Assembly (NCBI GenBank): GCA_004794655.1
Contig: SMMW01000559.1
Span: 2,604,001-2,668,000 of the forward strand
Direction of reading: 5' to 3'
DNA: 64,000 nt
DNA from: Marisa cornuarietis
Lineage: Eukaryota > Mollusca > Gastropoda > Architaenioglossa > Ampullariidae
The position numbers and the translations under genes were made by a program. The notes beneath the pieces were generated by a model that was not told the origin of the DNA, did no database searches, and saw only the letters and a list, made by a program, of their open reading frames with translations. Position 1 is the stretch's first letter. Every line of letters starts with the position of its first letter. Shown piece after piece: positions 37,904 to 51,400 of the stretch.

Positions 37904-38177
37904 GGGGCCAGTTGCACAACATGTTTCCAAACCTTAAAACTGTTCTAAAGAAGCAAAATCCCTTCTTTGCCATTTAGATGCATTGCACAAGAAAATACAA
38001 AAAATTGTACTGTCAGGACGGAAAGTCGATCATGCAGACTTAAACAACTTTATCTTACTTAAAGCAGTTTTAGTTTTAAAAATTCTAAAATTGTGGTGTG
38101 CACTTTAAACTGATTATATTAAAAGATTTAAGGCCTAAAAGTGTTTAAAATTAGAAATGTGTTGTGCAAATGGCCCC
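37904..38177. mobile_element. inverted-repeat element family B, copy 2
   Basis: 274 bp, GGGGCCAGTTGCACAACA to GTTGTGCAAATGGCCCC. It carries a ~9-bp insertion (GATCATGCA region) relative to copy 1. A lone related terminus also appears at about 4610-4632 (GTTGTGCATCTGGCCCC). Confidence 0.75.
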
Positions 38178-38345
38178 AGGCCAACATCAATGAGAGCACT
38201 GAATGCGGTGTTTAGTAAATAATTAATGTAAGGCTGTACGTGATTCTTCATTATAAAAGCATGCTTTATTATGATAAATAAATTGTTTTATGTTCTCATT
38301 TAACTTAAAAATTCTTCATTTTCCTACTTTCTTTTAAATAACTTT

Positions 38346-38494
38346 CATTGGCGTAGAAGATGCTCGGCTTTGGGGGGCTTTGGGGGGGGGGGCAGCTCCA
38401 TGCTGACAATGAATAACGTTCACATACTTGCGTTCCCAGCATCTTTTTTTTTGGGGGGGGCGGCGGCCCTCCCCCCCCGGTTTTTATGCCACTG
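38346..38494. mobile_element. element family A, copy 5
   Basis: CATTGGCGTAGAAGATGCTC, a G run, CTCCATGCTGACAATGAA, ACGTTCACATACTTG, a T run and C run, ending TTTTTATGCCACTG. Confidence 0.65.
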
Positions 38495-39198
38495 AATTCA
38501 AAGAGCTGTAAGTGCATGCGCCCTTTAGCGGAGTTGTAATGATCGAGATGTTAATAAAAATGAACGCCAAAGTCGCGTGGCAGAGACAGGAAGTTCACTG
38601 GACTGTTATAGTCATGTTTGTCTCAGAACGGGTAGTGTATACTACGCATTGTCAATGGGCGAGGAATAAGGCGGGGTTACTAAATAGCGGTTAATATATA
38701 TAATTCTTGACATTTCGGCAGAGCGGAGCCCTTGCCTTTCGCCTAGGGACTTGCACCGGCGTTGCCCATTATTTATTTTGAACATCTGTTTTTTTTATTA
38801 ATGCTCTGACAAATACTATTGGCATAATTAAGTAGTTGGAACATACTTTTATCTCTCTTGTTGTGTTTTTGTGCAGCGAGAGAATGTTCTTTGCCAAATT
38901 TTATAATTGTCAGCAGCAGAACTTTCGCATAACGTAGCCATCGAATGATTACAAGAGTTGTCGATCCTGACAACATTTTTTTTCTATGCTGCAAACTCAA
39001 TACGACTATACCTCGTTAAAAAAAATCTCCCATTGCGTTCATCTAGAAAATATTTTTATCAACTTAAAACTTCATGGCAGTTAACTTGAAGAAACATACT
39101 ATATTTGCGACAATTTTGAGTGCCAAAAACATATCGACGTAATTTCATTGGTTGAAATCGACCAATCGATGACAAATCTTCTCGGTATTTGAGGCAAG

Positions 39199-39552
39199 AT
39201 GTCCAGAATGGCTGACAGTATAAATACACGACGTGCTTGCGGCAAGGTCGTTATAAAAAAATGCATAGAGAATGGTGGATTTGTGTTGTTTTGTTTTATG
39301 TTTGTGATAAGCTTAGTATCATCGTTTGGTGAAATCCTTTATTCACCCAGCCACACTTTCATTTTGACGATATCGCTCGTTTTCTTTTGTCCTGCGTTGT
39401 GCTTTTGCAAGCGGAAAAGAATATGGCGAATAGGCCTCTCCCTTCCGCTTTGGAGGACCATCCTGCTTGAAAAGGAGACAGCACAAAAAAGAAGATTAAC
39501 ATCGGTAACTGATTTAAAGACCAGTCGATATGGAAGAATACTGAAACTCTGA
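39199..39552 (+). CDS. unrecognised 117-aa ORF with two hydrophobic segments (doubtful)
   Basis: An ATG-initiated frame with two hydrophobic stretches (FVLFCFMFVISLVSSF and FILTISLVFFCPALCF) followed by a basic tail. CCAAT-type boxes in both orientations lie at about 39149-39165. A GT (gtaact) at about 39507 could be a donor, making this a first exon. No family recognised; it may be non-coding. Confidence 0.2.
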   Translation: MSRMADSINTRRACGKVVIKKCIENGGFVLFCFMFVISLVSSFGEILYSPSHTFILTISLVFFCPALCFCKRKRIWRIGLSLPLWRTILLEKETAQKRRLTSVTDLKTSRYGRILKL

Positions 39553-41962
39553 GGAAAAGTGCCACTAAAGTGATGACAACAAGGTATTTAACAAATGAAG
39601 GCATCTCATATTGCACTTGGCGTTAGTACTAATGATGCATTGAATCTATCGAGGCTTGATATTTGGATCATAATTCATTGTTAGAACCTTTACTTACATG
39701 AAAGCTAGGCATAGGAGCATTTCACTATTTAAATTAATGCGACAGACACGATTTTAATCAGTAGTTGTAATGGTGCGTCAAAAATGATTTCCCATTGATT
39801 TTCAGTGGGATTGTTCAGTTGGTTTAAAAAAGAAAGGGTGTTTCACTTTTTTATGCTTTAAGACGATTTTACACATATCAGTGGGTATGTTAAGAGAGTT
39901 CGGTGTACCAGACCTAGAACACATTTAAATGTGAACTGAAGTATAATACATATTAAAGAGTCTTAAATTTAAGAACACTTTTTGATTTGTAGTTTAATAC
40001 ACATGACCTTCTGTTGGTATCCCCCTGAAAACTACTAACCAATTTCATGTAAGTAATTATCATTATGGAGTTTTATGTGGAGGACTTTTAGAGATAATTT
40101 TGCATACTTTTTTACAATAAACATGTAAAGAAATTTAAAAAGCAATCTGAAAGGTTTTGTGATTTGTCCAGTAATCAGTTTGTCTGCCAGACTATTCAGA
40201 ACTTTTGGAATGACAAAAGTAGCATATGCCAGTTTCACAACTCTCCCTCCCCCTTTTCACTTAACAACACAGTTAAAAAAACAAAAACAACAGCATTTAT
40301 TTTTTTCAGTGCTAGTTCTGAGACACTCAGTACCTGGTGTCTGTAGCTGGTTGGAAAAGATTTAGTTCTATATTGCTTATCTTAAACCACACATCCACCT
40401 TATGCATCTTTATATATTTTCAAGTGAGAAAGGAACAAAACAATACGGGAGAAGAGATCAAGAATAATAAAAGAAAGGGGTTGTAGTTATCGAGCTTCTT
40501 CACCACAATTTTTCGACAGCTGCTAGTTTTCATTAAATCTGATGCAAGCAGGTTTTATTGAGGGTCTCATTTGAAGGGAAACTACTCTGCCTTTAATCTC
40601 CCATGTGATCTATGTAGATGTGCTATTACAGATGGCCAACAAAGTGACAGTCTCCTTCCTTGCTTTAATGTTTAATAATTTGTAGAGTAAAAAATTATAT
40701 TTAAAAGATAGAGGGTCACCATTTTATTTCAACAATTGGTAACCATGATTAAAACTGCTGACGGTGACTTCATGCTGTGCTTTCAAGCACTAGCTCAATA
40801 TTATGGTCTGGGAATCATACTGGCTGGCACATGAAAACAAGAATTCAATTTTCTTTCCTTTGCTCAGAACCCCAGATTGTTAATTTTGTATGATCAGAGC
40901 ATTCGGGTAAAGTGGAAAATCATCTACCATCAGCAGAATGACAAGTCTGTGTTCACGTCTATCTGTCATGGTCTGATGGCATTTTAGAAATTAAAATGTT
41001 TGTTATTAAATGTTGTAGGCATTTGAACAAGTCAATGGGTGACTGCAGTGGCATCTGCAATAATGTGAGAAAATTCTGACACAATCTTTAAAGCATAATG
41101 ATTTTCTTTGGTGCAGTTTTTGTTTCAAACACATTCATTCAGTACTATGGATTGCACCTGTGGAAAGAGCTGCAAATAGAGTGGTAGAGGCCAAAGGTGC
41201 ACAATATCCAAATGGAACAGTATTGAAAAATTCTCCAAGTTGAACTTATAAATTTGTAGCTCTAAAGGTGGGGGAAGAAAAGGCAGCAAATTCTCTAATA
41301 CCTCAATACATGACAACAATAAAAGGTACCTTTAATTTTACACCAATATAACTAAAGGCTTGCAAAAAGTACTACAGAAATGAACATAAAAGAATTTCTA
41401 CCATAATGTACATATTTATCCATGCTGATTGCAATTTACATTTCATTTGCTATTTTAACATTCTAGAAGACGTTTTGCTCCAAAACTTCATAAAGAAAAT
41501 CCTGTTCCTGCCAGTTCTCACCTGGTATCTTATAAAAAGGGGTGTGTTTGAAGCAGAACATAAATCGTGATAAATACAAAACTGAAGATTTCATTGAGAT
41601 GCATGACTGGACTGACTGATCGTTCTTACCAGTTGTGCGACATCTCTTATTTTGCCAAAAAAGAAAAAAAGGCATCCAGCGATCTGTATAAACAATAATG
41701 GTAACATGGTAGATACCATGATATAACACTCACACACTCATATACACACAAATAGTCTGAAATTGCAACAGATTCTCCTTCCTCTACCTTTTTAATTCCC
41801 ATCTTTCGTTTTCAGGATAGAATTCTTTTTTAAATTAATGAAATTATTGTCAAAACAAAGTTTAATATTAAAGAACGGTAGCTAAATCCAGGTCATACTA
41901 TAGCAAGATCATTTAGTTATCTAGTGTTCACAAACCAGTCCTATGGAGTCTACTATATAGAT

Positions 41963-42191
41963 CAGGTTTACCCAACCTACGGCCCGCAAAGGTACCTCAG
42001 GCGGACCGCTCATTTTAACCAGACACGGGGTGACATCCCTAGATGCCATGGCAGGGTCGCCCTTCCCCTGCCATACATACATTTTTTGGTATATTACGGC
42101 ATAATTTCATGTTGTCGGCAGGATTCTGGCCCGGGAAATTTTTTATCATGTTGAGTGCGGCCCTTGGGCAAGAAAAGGTTGGGCACCACTG
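41963..42191. mobile_element. hAT-type non-autonomous element, 229 bp
   Basis: Perfect 8-bp duplications ATATAGAT at 41955-41962 and 42192-42199. Ends are CAGGTTTACCCAACC and, inverted, CAGTGGTGCCCAACC, each followed by a GGCCCGCA/GGGCCGCA block. The CAG-G ends plus 8-bp duplication define the hAT superfamily. No coding capacity. Confidence 0.85.
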
Positions 42192-43845
42192 ATATAGATA
42201 AACCCACTTATACACCTTCTGTCTCTTCAGTTTTGAGTTCTTAATGGCCGAAGCAGACAACAGTCGCCAGTCACTTGTTTATTTTTGATGCTGATTTAAA
42301 AAATAGCAATAAAAAAGACTCATTTAAAAATAATAATACAAAAAAAGTATATAAGGATTGCAAGTGGCAGGGTTTAATAAGTATTGTATCAACAAAGGTT
42401 GAAAAAGTGTTATCAACACATGGAAGTATGCATGCTCTGTGAAGCACCTTTATGGCTCTGCCTTACTTATTAGGCTTTCCCTGTCACTTTGCTGCATAAA
42501 TTGGCATGAGCCTATGGATTTTGCTATATTTAATGGGCTTATGCTGTGGCTGTATACTTCACCTTGCTGGCTTCACCTTAAGCAGACTTTCTGGAAGACT
42601 TTATGCTCAATGGTAGCATGGAATTGCACGATGTGCCCTTTTCCTGGTAGATCATAGAACATTTACTGTGGATAGACTATTATGAATCACACATTATGTA
42701 TTGATCCATTCTTATTCCATTGCCACAGTTGCATTAATTCAAAATTGAAGTGGGGATGATGACCTCGTGCTGTGACGCAACTGAAACCTGGTTTTGCAAT
42801 ATGCAGGCTTCAGAAATGCCTAGTACAGTTTGCACAAGTCATTTAAAATGAAAGAGCAACAAATATTTGTAAACTATAGTTCATGATAATGAGCTCAAAT
42901 AGTGGAGTATCATAACTGGGATCTAAGCGAACATAAAAATAAAAATGGTACAGAAGAAATGTTGAGCATTAAAACTTGAGCATCAGACAAAAAAAGTACT
43001 AAAGCATTAACACTGACACAATGCTCAGGTATCAGAGTTTACAAGTATAACTGTTTCTAAAGATTTTTTTTTCAAGTACGTGCTCAAATAAATATCTCAA
43101 ATACTATACACTGAAGGGGATTCCAATATATGGATGCACAATCAGTGAAAGTACATTGGAAATTGTATGCTTTATGAAATTTTAAATTAAGAAGTGGGTG
43201 TAGTGCAATGTACTTTAGGAAATATATTTCTCATGACGTCTAAAGAATGTAGTTGATGTTAAAAGTTATAAATCTTTGTGACAACTTTGGTACGCTGTTC
43301 ACTGTTATTTGTGATAAAATGCGACAGAAATAGATTGTATGCTACGAACATAATGATTGTAGGCAGGATTGTGATTGGTATAAACCTAACCACAGAGCTT
43401 TAGTTGTGGCCACAAGGTATATTAAAGGTTAATGGGAATGAATAAGTATTTTCAAATTTTCTCCATTTAGTTCATTTAAAGATATTGAATCCCAAAAGCT
43501 AAATAAAAAAATCATTTTGTTCACATTCACATTCCTTCTATTCATAAGAATCAAGCCTTTAAGCACTGCAGATTTCACCTTGGTTTTGAAAAGGAAAAAC
43601 CTCATATCTCATGACATCATTTGTTGCCTCATTAACACATGTTCAAAGTTCTCAAATTGGCTGAATTGTCACCATGAATTTAAGCCAGTCCATTTGATTT
43701 TCTTTTTAAAAAAAATAGCAAGGCTAAAATAATTGCTTAACCTTTTTTTTTTTTAAAACAAATAACTGTTCTTTTCATTTTCAAGTCTGAGCTTAATTTT
43801 ATGTCTGACTCAGGTTTGCCCTTAACAAGCAGATTTTGATTCCAG

Positions 43846-43969
43846 GCTTGACCGGCTCTTTCTTTTGTTGGACACTGGGTCCACACCTCTTATTCGCAAA
43901 TCAGCAGCTGAACAACTTGGGGAAGTACAGCGCCTGCATCCTTATGAACTCAATAACTTGTTGGTTAAG
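43846..43969 (+). CDS. BTAF1: BTAF1 visible exon 1 (N-terminal HEAT start)
   Basis: The acceptor TTCCAG precedes 43846. The first base completes a split Arg-like codon, then [11 protein letters not shown] and [20 protein letters not shown] follow, matching the BTAF1 N-terminus. Ends in AAG before gtgcag (phase 0). Confidence 0.93.
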
Positions 43970-45437
43970 GTGCAGTGCTTTGTATCTTTGATATTTATTT
44001 TTGAGTTTACTTTTTTGTTTGTTTGTTTGTTTTTGCAAGTATACACCATTCTTGAATAAAACGTCCGGCAAACAAAATAGAAACATAAATTTTATTTGGA
44101 AGTTGTTAATAGATTAAAAATCATCTTACTTGGTGTAATCTGCTAAGCAGTCCTTTCATTCATGAGGTTTTATTTTTAAAGCAGTTTTTGAAGCAGGCAA
44201 TTGGAGGGGTTGCTGCATATACCCCATTTGAATAGAGGTGGTCTTATTGTTTTTACTATTATTTGTGTGTATGGAAAGGTGGTTTTTCTTTCCTTACTGT
44301 TTCCAAGTTCACTGAAGACTTTCCAGCAGCCTAGTGTGTTCGTGTAATTGTTTGTTGCTTGTTGTACATGCTAATTCTGGAAATTAATAAATCACTAACT
44401 GTGCAGAGAAGGACAGACTTTATATAAATATGAATTTGTGCACATGAAAGAATGTAAACACTCATTACCAAAGTACTTTATAATTGACAAATGAGAGATA
44501 GAATGTAAACACTCATTACTAAATTACACTGAAAATATTTTCAATTTTGCAGGTGCATGGATATCTTCGAAGCAACAGCTGGGACACACGCATTGCAGCA
44601 GGACAGGCTCTGGAAGCAATTGCCAGAAATGTGCCTCAGTGGGATCCTGTTGGTGCTCCAAAATCAGGTACTGAATTATCAGTTCATGGACAGACAACTT
44701 TATTGATGTCTGAAGAGTTTATTGTTTTTCTAAATAGTGCATGACAAAACTATAAAAATGTGTGGTCTGAATCAGAATAGTAATTGATTTCAAATGCATG
44801 TTGTATGATTTAAAGTATGATTATTTCAGTCATTATCTCTTCCTATAACTGTGAAAGAAAACATTACAACTGCAGCTTCAGTCAAAATTTTAAAATAAGC
44901 CCCTTACTATCTCTATTCATATTAAAAGATTGTATTATGACCGAAACCCATGTCTGTCAAGGTAATTGTATATCTATGACACTATTATTTCTTCTTTTTT
45001 TTCAATTTCAAGATCCAGATGTCTTGCCAGCTGCACATGTGGCAGGAAGAATTTTGTTCTCACAGTTTAACATCCAGCGAGTGCTGAGTTTTGGGAGTTC
45101 ACTATTAAGCTGTGAAGGTGCTCAGTATGATTGCGATCTCAGTGCAACAGGTGAGAAAAAAGTGAAATTTGGTATATAAATGTCTGCAAGGCTTGCCGAC
45201 TCATACAAGCACAGTTTGGATGCAGATGAATAGCTGAATTCTAGAAGTGTACATTTGATGTCTTTAGTTGATTTTTTTTTCAATACCCCAGACAGTTTCA
45301 TTGATTCTATCAGGTACACATTAAATAATTTCCATTGATTCTGCTCATACTTTCAAAAATGCTCTGAAGGCTTATCTGTTCAAGAAATACTTTCCCTAGC
45401 TACTGTATGTGTGTCTGCATCCAAGTATATTTAATTG

Positions 45438-45474
<37 letters not shown>

Positions 45475-48400
45475 ACACCCCCACATTCATGGAAGTGCAT
45501 AAGCTGCAAGTAAGGACAAGATTGCTTAAATGAAAGACAAATACAGTGGCGTAGGATAATGCTTGGCTTTTGGGGGGCAAGCTCCATGCTGACAATGAAC
45601 GACGTTCACATTCTTGCCTTCCCAGCATTTTATTTGGGTGGGCAGCTGCCCCCCTTGCTCCCCCCCCCCCGGATCCTACGCCACTGAAATAGTATAAGAA
45701 TCAGTATGATCTTTGAAAATTTCAAAATGAGCAGAAGAAAGTTTCTGTGTTTCCTCTATAAATATACTTGAATGACTAGACATATTAATTTAACTGTTTA
45801 ATTTATAGATAAAATATATCTGAATGGCTAGAGATATTAATTCAACAGCTGATTGCCTCTAAATGCAGCAGACAAGGAGCATCTACACCAGCAAAGAATG
45901 CTGCTCAACAAACGCCTGGGACTGGATATTGCAGGCAGCCTAGGTATGGACACGACTGCACTGTTCAATGATGAGGACCTGTGTATGGAGACTGATTATC
46001 GACAGAGTGCAGTGTTGGGGCCTTCCATATCACAGGTAAGCCTATAGCAGGAATTAAGATTTAATTTAATTTCTGATAAAGAATTTGGATCTTATCTTTT
46101 CTTAACATTATTTCTGACATTTATGTAGTTGATGAATTACCAAAATAAATTGTTCATGTTTGTGTTAGTGCATGCATGCATGTTTATGTACATTTCTCAC
46201 ATTTTCATGATTTTATTTATGTTTCATGGTTTTGAAACCATAGTATTTGTGAATTATTTCACAGCATTATTAAATCACATTTGTACTTTGATTGATCCAG
46301 CCTATATCAGAATTGGTCAGGCAGCAGCTAGTTGCAGTAACCAGTGGGGTGACTGGTGAACGAAGAACTACTCCTAGGCAGGCTCGAACTACTGCACGCT
46401 TGAAGTCCACTGAAAATAACAAGTGGTACGACTTATTATAGAACCCAGGGAATTTTTAAATCTACAAAATGCTTTGTAAACTTAATAAAACCTATAACTA
46501 CAGAATTTGAAGATGTTTCTTTTTCATTGCCCATAACAATTTTTAACAACATCTTTTTATGAATAAGGCCTGCGATTGAGGGAAACTAAAAATGAGTTGG
46601 TCAATAAGAAATACATAACTTTTAAAATAATTTTTTTACCAGTGAATCAGTAGTTGAAATTCCAACTAAGCGCATCAAACTGGAAAATGATGAAGGAGAG
46701 AACAAGCTGGTTGTAGACATTGGTGACAACACTGTTAACCCAGATGAGGTAAGCTCTCATTTTTAGTGCTAGGGACACACAAAATATGATTACTTGTAGA
46801 TGCAGCTGAATGCAGAAGTCATTAACCTGCATTGCTTCTTTTTCTTTATCGCATGCTATTTTTCAGACTTGAAGAGTAAAAAGTTTTGTGCCTAAATTAA
46901 GTATGCTAGAAAAAAAATCACTGAAATCACAAACATGCAATAAATGCAAGTGATGCTTTAGCCATGACATCTTCATTGGCCATCTGTTGAGCAGTGATCT
47001 GGGTTTTGTAACATTAGTTTGGATTTTGGTATCAGACTATATTTGGTGTTGAGCTTGCAGGAATTTTCCTGGTGAATTTATTTTCTCCTGCAATCCATTG
47101 CAGATAGAGGAATGGCCATTTGCATGGTTGTGTGAAGCTTTGATGAATGACCTCTTCCACAGTGCGTGGGAGATACGGCATGGTGCTGCCACTGGGCTCA
47201 GAGAGATACTGAAGAGTCATGCCAGAGGTGCTGGCAAGTCGAGCAGCACTCCTGCTGATCAGGTGCATGAATGATTTTTTTCTTAGTTTGACAAAATCTT
47301 AAGTGGAAAATGTTAAAATTTGAAACAAAAATGAAAAAAGAATATCTCTAAATATATTATGGTTAGAGTTTTGAGGAATATGTCACAGTTTTGATGACTG
47401 TCTCATTTTAAGTGTCTTTCTCCTGTTGTTTGTAGATGACATCTGTGAACCAGACCTGGCTGGTAGATGCTGCCCTTCGCCTGTTGTGTGTTCTTGCATT
47501 GGATCGTTTTGGAGATTTTGTTGCAGATGAGGTTAAAAAATTAAATACTGCTTAATAACAGCTTACCCTTCATGTACAGATGTAAGGTGTGAAAAATGAA
47601 AGGAACACATGGTTATGTGTGTATATGTGTAGTTTTGTGACTTCCAAGCTGCTGTTGCAGAAGACTCCACAAATATCTATGGTTTAGCTCACCAGCACAC
47701 ATATGCACTCCAGCATGAAACATACACTCATATTTACACATACACACATACCTCTTATTGGTTTGTGTATTCTTTAAATCTGTTCAATAGGTTGTGGCAC
47801 CAGTGCGAGAGACTTGTGCTCAGACTTTAGGGGTTATTGCTCGCCATCTGACAGGAGAAGGAGTTGAAGGAATGGTAGGGGTTGTGCTTCAGCTTCTGGG
47901 ACAGCAGCAGTGGGAAGTGCGTCATGGGGGGCTACTTAGTCTGAAATACGTACTTGCTGCTAGACAGGTTGGTACTGAGTATCTGGCCTTTACAACATCA
48001 ACATTAGTGACAGATAGTACACTGTCTTGTATTTTATTTTTCCATTAATGTTGGAGTATATCAATGAATGCAGTATTTAGAAAAAGACTGTTTCACTGTA
48101 TTAATTGCTTAGTTTACTAGTATTTTCTATGTTTTTTTTTACTTATTGAGATTTTCTATACACTTAAGACAACACTTACATGCAGGTAAGAGAGACACAA
48201 TATTTATGTAGTTCAGTCTTATAGTAACCAAATACTTCCTGTCTTCATAGGAGGCTTATGCTTTGACCCTGATGCTCAGTTTTGTCTTTCAAACAGGACT
48301 TGACTCACCAGCTGCTCCCAATGGTCTTGCAAGCCATTTTCTATGGGCTGCAGGATCCGGATGATGATGTTCGTGCAGTGGCTGCTGCTTCTCTCATTCC

Positions 48401-51400
48401 AGTGTCTCAGCAGCTGGCCTGTATTATGCCAGACATGGTTAGTGACTTCTGCAGATGGATGGTTGATACATTGCCTACACAGTGCTTCCATGCATTAGGA
48501 GTATTCAAACATGCATTTGACCTAGGGCTTAATGAAAAGAAATTATAATATAATTCATAAATTTTTAAAGCTTATTTCCCCATGTGGTAGCAAGCTCAGT
48601 GGGCTGTGCTCAGAAAACTGCAAACAGATAAACAGTTTAATGTCAAGTAAAGCACACAAACATTTAAGCTAAATCTAAGATCTAAGTGATTAACAAGTAA
48701 TAGTTAAAGAAAATAAACACTTTGTAAACTTCTTCCCATGATATGTTATTATTTTTTTCCAGTCAAGAACTTCTGTGCATTCACTGACGATATATTTGTT
48801 TTCTTTATTTTGATGAAGCTATAGAGCATTTTAAAAAATATTCTTTCAACTCAGTGTCAGCTATTTCAAGCTGTCCCCATCAACAGCATTCCAACTGTAT
48901 TTGTTTCCAGGAAAGTAATTGCCCTCATTACATGCCTATTATATATATAGGTTGGAGGGGGGGACTGGTTCCATTCCATCATTTCTTGCTTGAGTTAATG
49001 TAAATTCATGTTTGACCACAGGTTCCAGTGGTAGTGGCCAGTCTGTGGGAAACACTGCTGGACCTTGATGACCTGACAGCATCCACAAACAGCATCATGA
49101 TGCTGCTAGCAAGACTGCTATCTCAGCCAGCTTCAAAATCTCTTATCTGGTGAGAAAAGCTGAAGTTTATGTCCATCTGCTTTCCTATTGTTAATCTATC
49201 CATTCTGCTCAAAGAACCTTGCAGATAAATTTTTTTTATTTGTTTCAAATTAAAAAGTAAAAGTATTATAGTTAAAAAAGGTATGTTCTTTATTATAGCC
49301 AAAAACAATTCATGCATATGGATTATCAGAATTATCTTTAGGTGAAAGTGTGGGAAGTGTTGCTGCAGGCTGTGATCTTCAAGTACCTGATAAAAATATT
49401 TTAGTTTTGCTATTTATTATAGTTGAAATAAAAACTGTCTGTATAAAGTTTTGTATGAGTTGTGGGAGTTGTCTTCAAATGAAATTGTATGCTTATGAGG
49501 CATTTTGCAAATTAGTTTCTTCCCTCTTGTTTTTGAACACAGAATTATTTTCATTCATGTTACAGCCTGACCCAATCGCTAACAGGGCTGGTTCCTCGGC
49601 TTTGGCCTTTTCTTCGACACAACATTTCTACTGTCCGTCGAGCTACACTACAGACTTTGCTGACACTGCTTACACAAAACCCTTCCCAGGCATGTTTGGC
49701 TAAATTTTTTTGTTTTCTGTTTTATATTTTTCCCTTATTTAATATGCTAGTGATCAGGACTAATGAGATGACGTTTATCATACTAACATATCTGTTAACC
49801 AGATCTATCCACACCATATCAACCTGTGTCTAATTGCCTTGAAACTATTGTCATCTTGCTAAATATTCTTTACCATTTTAAAGTTTATCTATTCATTCCT
49901 TCCCAAAAATAATTTCTTCGAACCCCACACAAATGGTTACAGCTTAATGTGGTCTTACTTTTTAAGATTTTAAAAGCAGTCAGTGGCCCATAAATATTTC
50001 TATATTCGTGATAGTATGATTGGTTTCTATAGATACGCTCATTTAGTGTGCAGATGCAGTTAAGACTTTTAGTAAATGAAGTGATCCTCTTTATGGATGT
50101 GATACATTATGCTTGTTTTAAGCTGGCAGTTCATGTGGCACAGAAGACAGCTTCAAAGGTATCTTTTAAATATTATGATGCAGTGATCTCTGTTTTAAAG
50201 CTTACTTTATGGGACAGTTTTTTTTTTTTGAATGTAAATTTTAGCATCATTGTGGTTCTGTCTTCAAGGGAAAGAGTGAGTGGATCGCCCCCATACTGCA
50301 GGATTCTCTGCGGCATGTCTACCAGCGGAGTCTTCTGGAACCACAGCCAGAACTACTGCAGCTGGTGGAGCAAGTGTGGGATGCATTGCTGCAAGCCGTG
50401 ATCCCTGAGTATCTGGTAGCTACAGCAACTCCATGGCTTGGTGTGTGGCTGTGCCTGCTCATGCAACCTGCAAAGATGCCATATGAACCCACCTACTTGT
50501 TGGAAGCCAAGCACAGAGTGAAAGTAAGCATCATGATGGGACTTGTAATCAGTGCCTCTATGCAATGCTCTTATGTCAGATTTGAGAACTTCTTTACCTC
50601 AGCAAATAGTTCATGGCCTGGTGATGTGGAGTGTAGAGAGCCTTGCCTACATGCTGGAATTATAAAGCATCCTTGTTATTTCCTAGCTTTCTCAATATGA
50701 GGCAGAAGGCTTGTTGGATCAACTTGACTGGTGCTGTAAAGTTGTATCAGATTATTAGAATGTTGTCAAAAATTAGAAAGTTTTACACAAATGCCATCAT
50801 TCTGAAAATGGATGTGACTTCACAAATCTTAGCTTTACATTTCCAAATTGAGCATCCTTTATTAACCAACAGAAAAGACTAAGATGCACTAATCGATATG
50901 GAAATTGATACATATCAAGATCATCTGGATGCATCATCATAAATAACTTTAAAATAAATTTTGCAAAAGCTATTTCTCTGTAGATGGATACTTTCATAAT
51001 CTTTGGGCTTTTCCCACTTCACTAAATTTTATCATGAAACATAGTTATGATGTTTTTGTTTGTATAACTCTGTGTAGAAAAACATCCAGAATCCATTAAG
51101 TCTAATTTTCTTTTTCTTCTTTTTTTTTGGTGGGGGTGGGGGGATTTCAGTTTAATGTCAAGAAAGATTCTGAGCTAATTTCATGTGTACAGGTTATCAA
51201 AGTCAGTGTCAGTGTAAGATACCCAGAGAGTTAAGATGGAGGTTGCATCTGTTTTTGTTGGTTTATTTACACTTCAGTGCCAGGGGTATCTAAAACACTC
51301 AGGGACACTACTCCTGTCTTTAAGAGATCTTTGTGACTTTAAATAAATGGATGATGAACAGTAGTTGGTCCTTTGCTTCCTGCTATTTTAGGCTCTTGAA

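Larger units (their letters stand above)
38495..43845. other. BTAF1 5' flank and probable first intron
   Basis: Should contain BTAF1 exon 1 and promoter. Seen: CCAAT-type boxes around 39149-39165, the doubtful ORF at 39199 and the hAT element at 41963. A minimal ATG-containing donor context (ATGCTCAG before gtatca, 43021) fits the phase but is expected by chance. Confidence 0.4.

Noticed and set aside
39199..39206. ATGTCCAG as BTAF1 exon 1
   Set aside because: It would splice to give MSRLDRLF, the expected start, but the following bases (AATGGC) are not a donor.
43021..43028. ATGCTCAG followed by gtatca as BTAF1 exon 1
   Set aside because: Phase and donor fit, but a match this short is expected more than once by chance in 5 kb; no promoter context.
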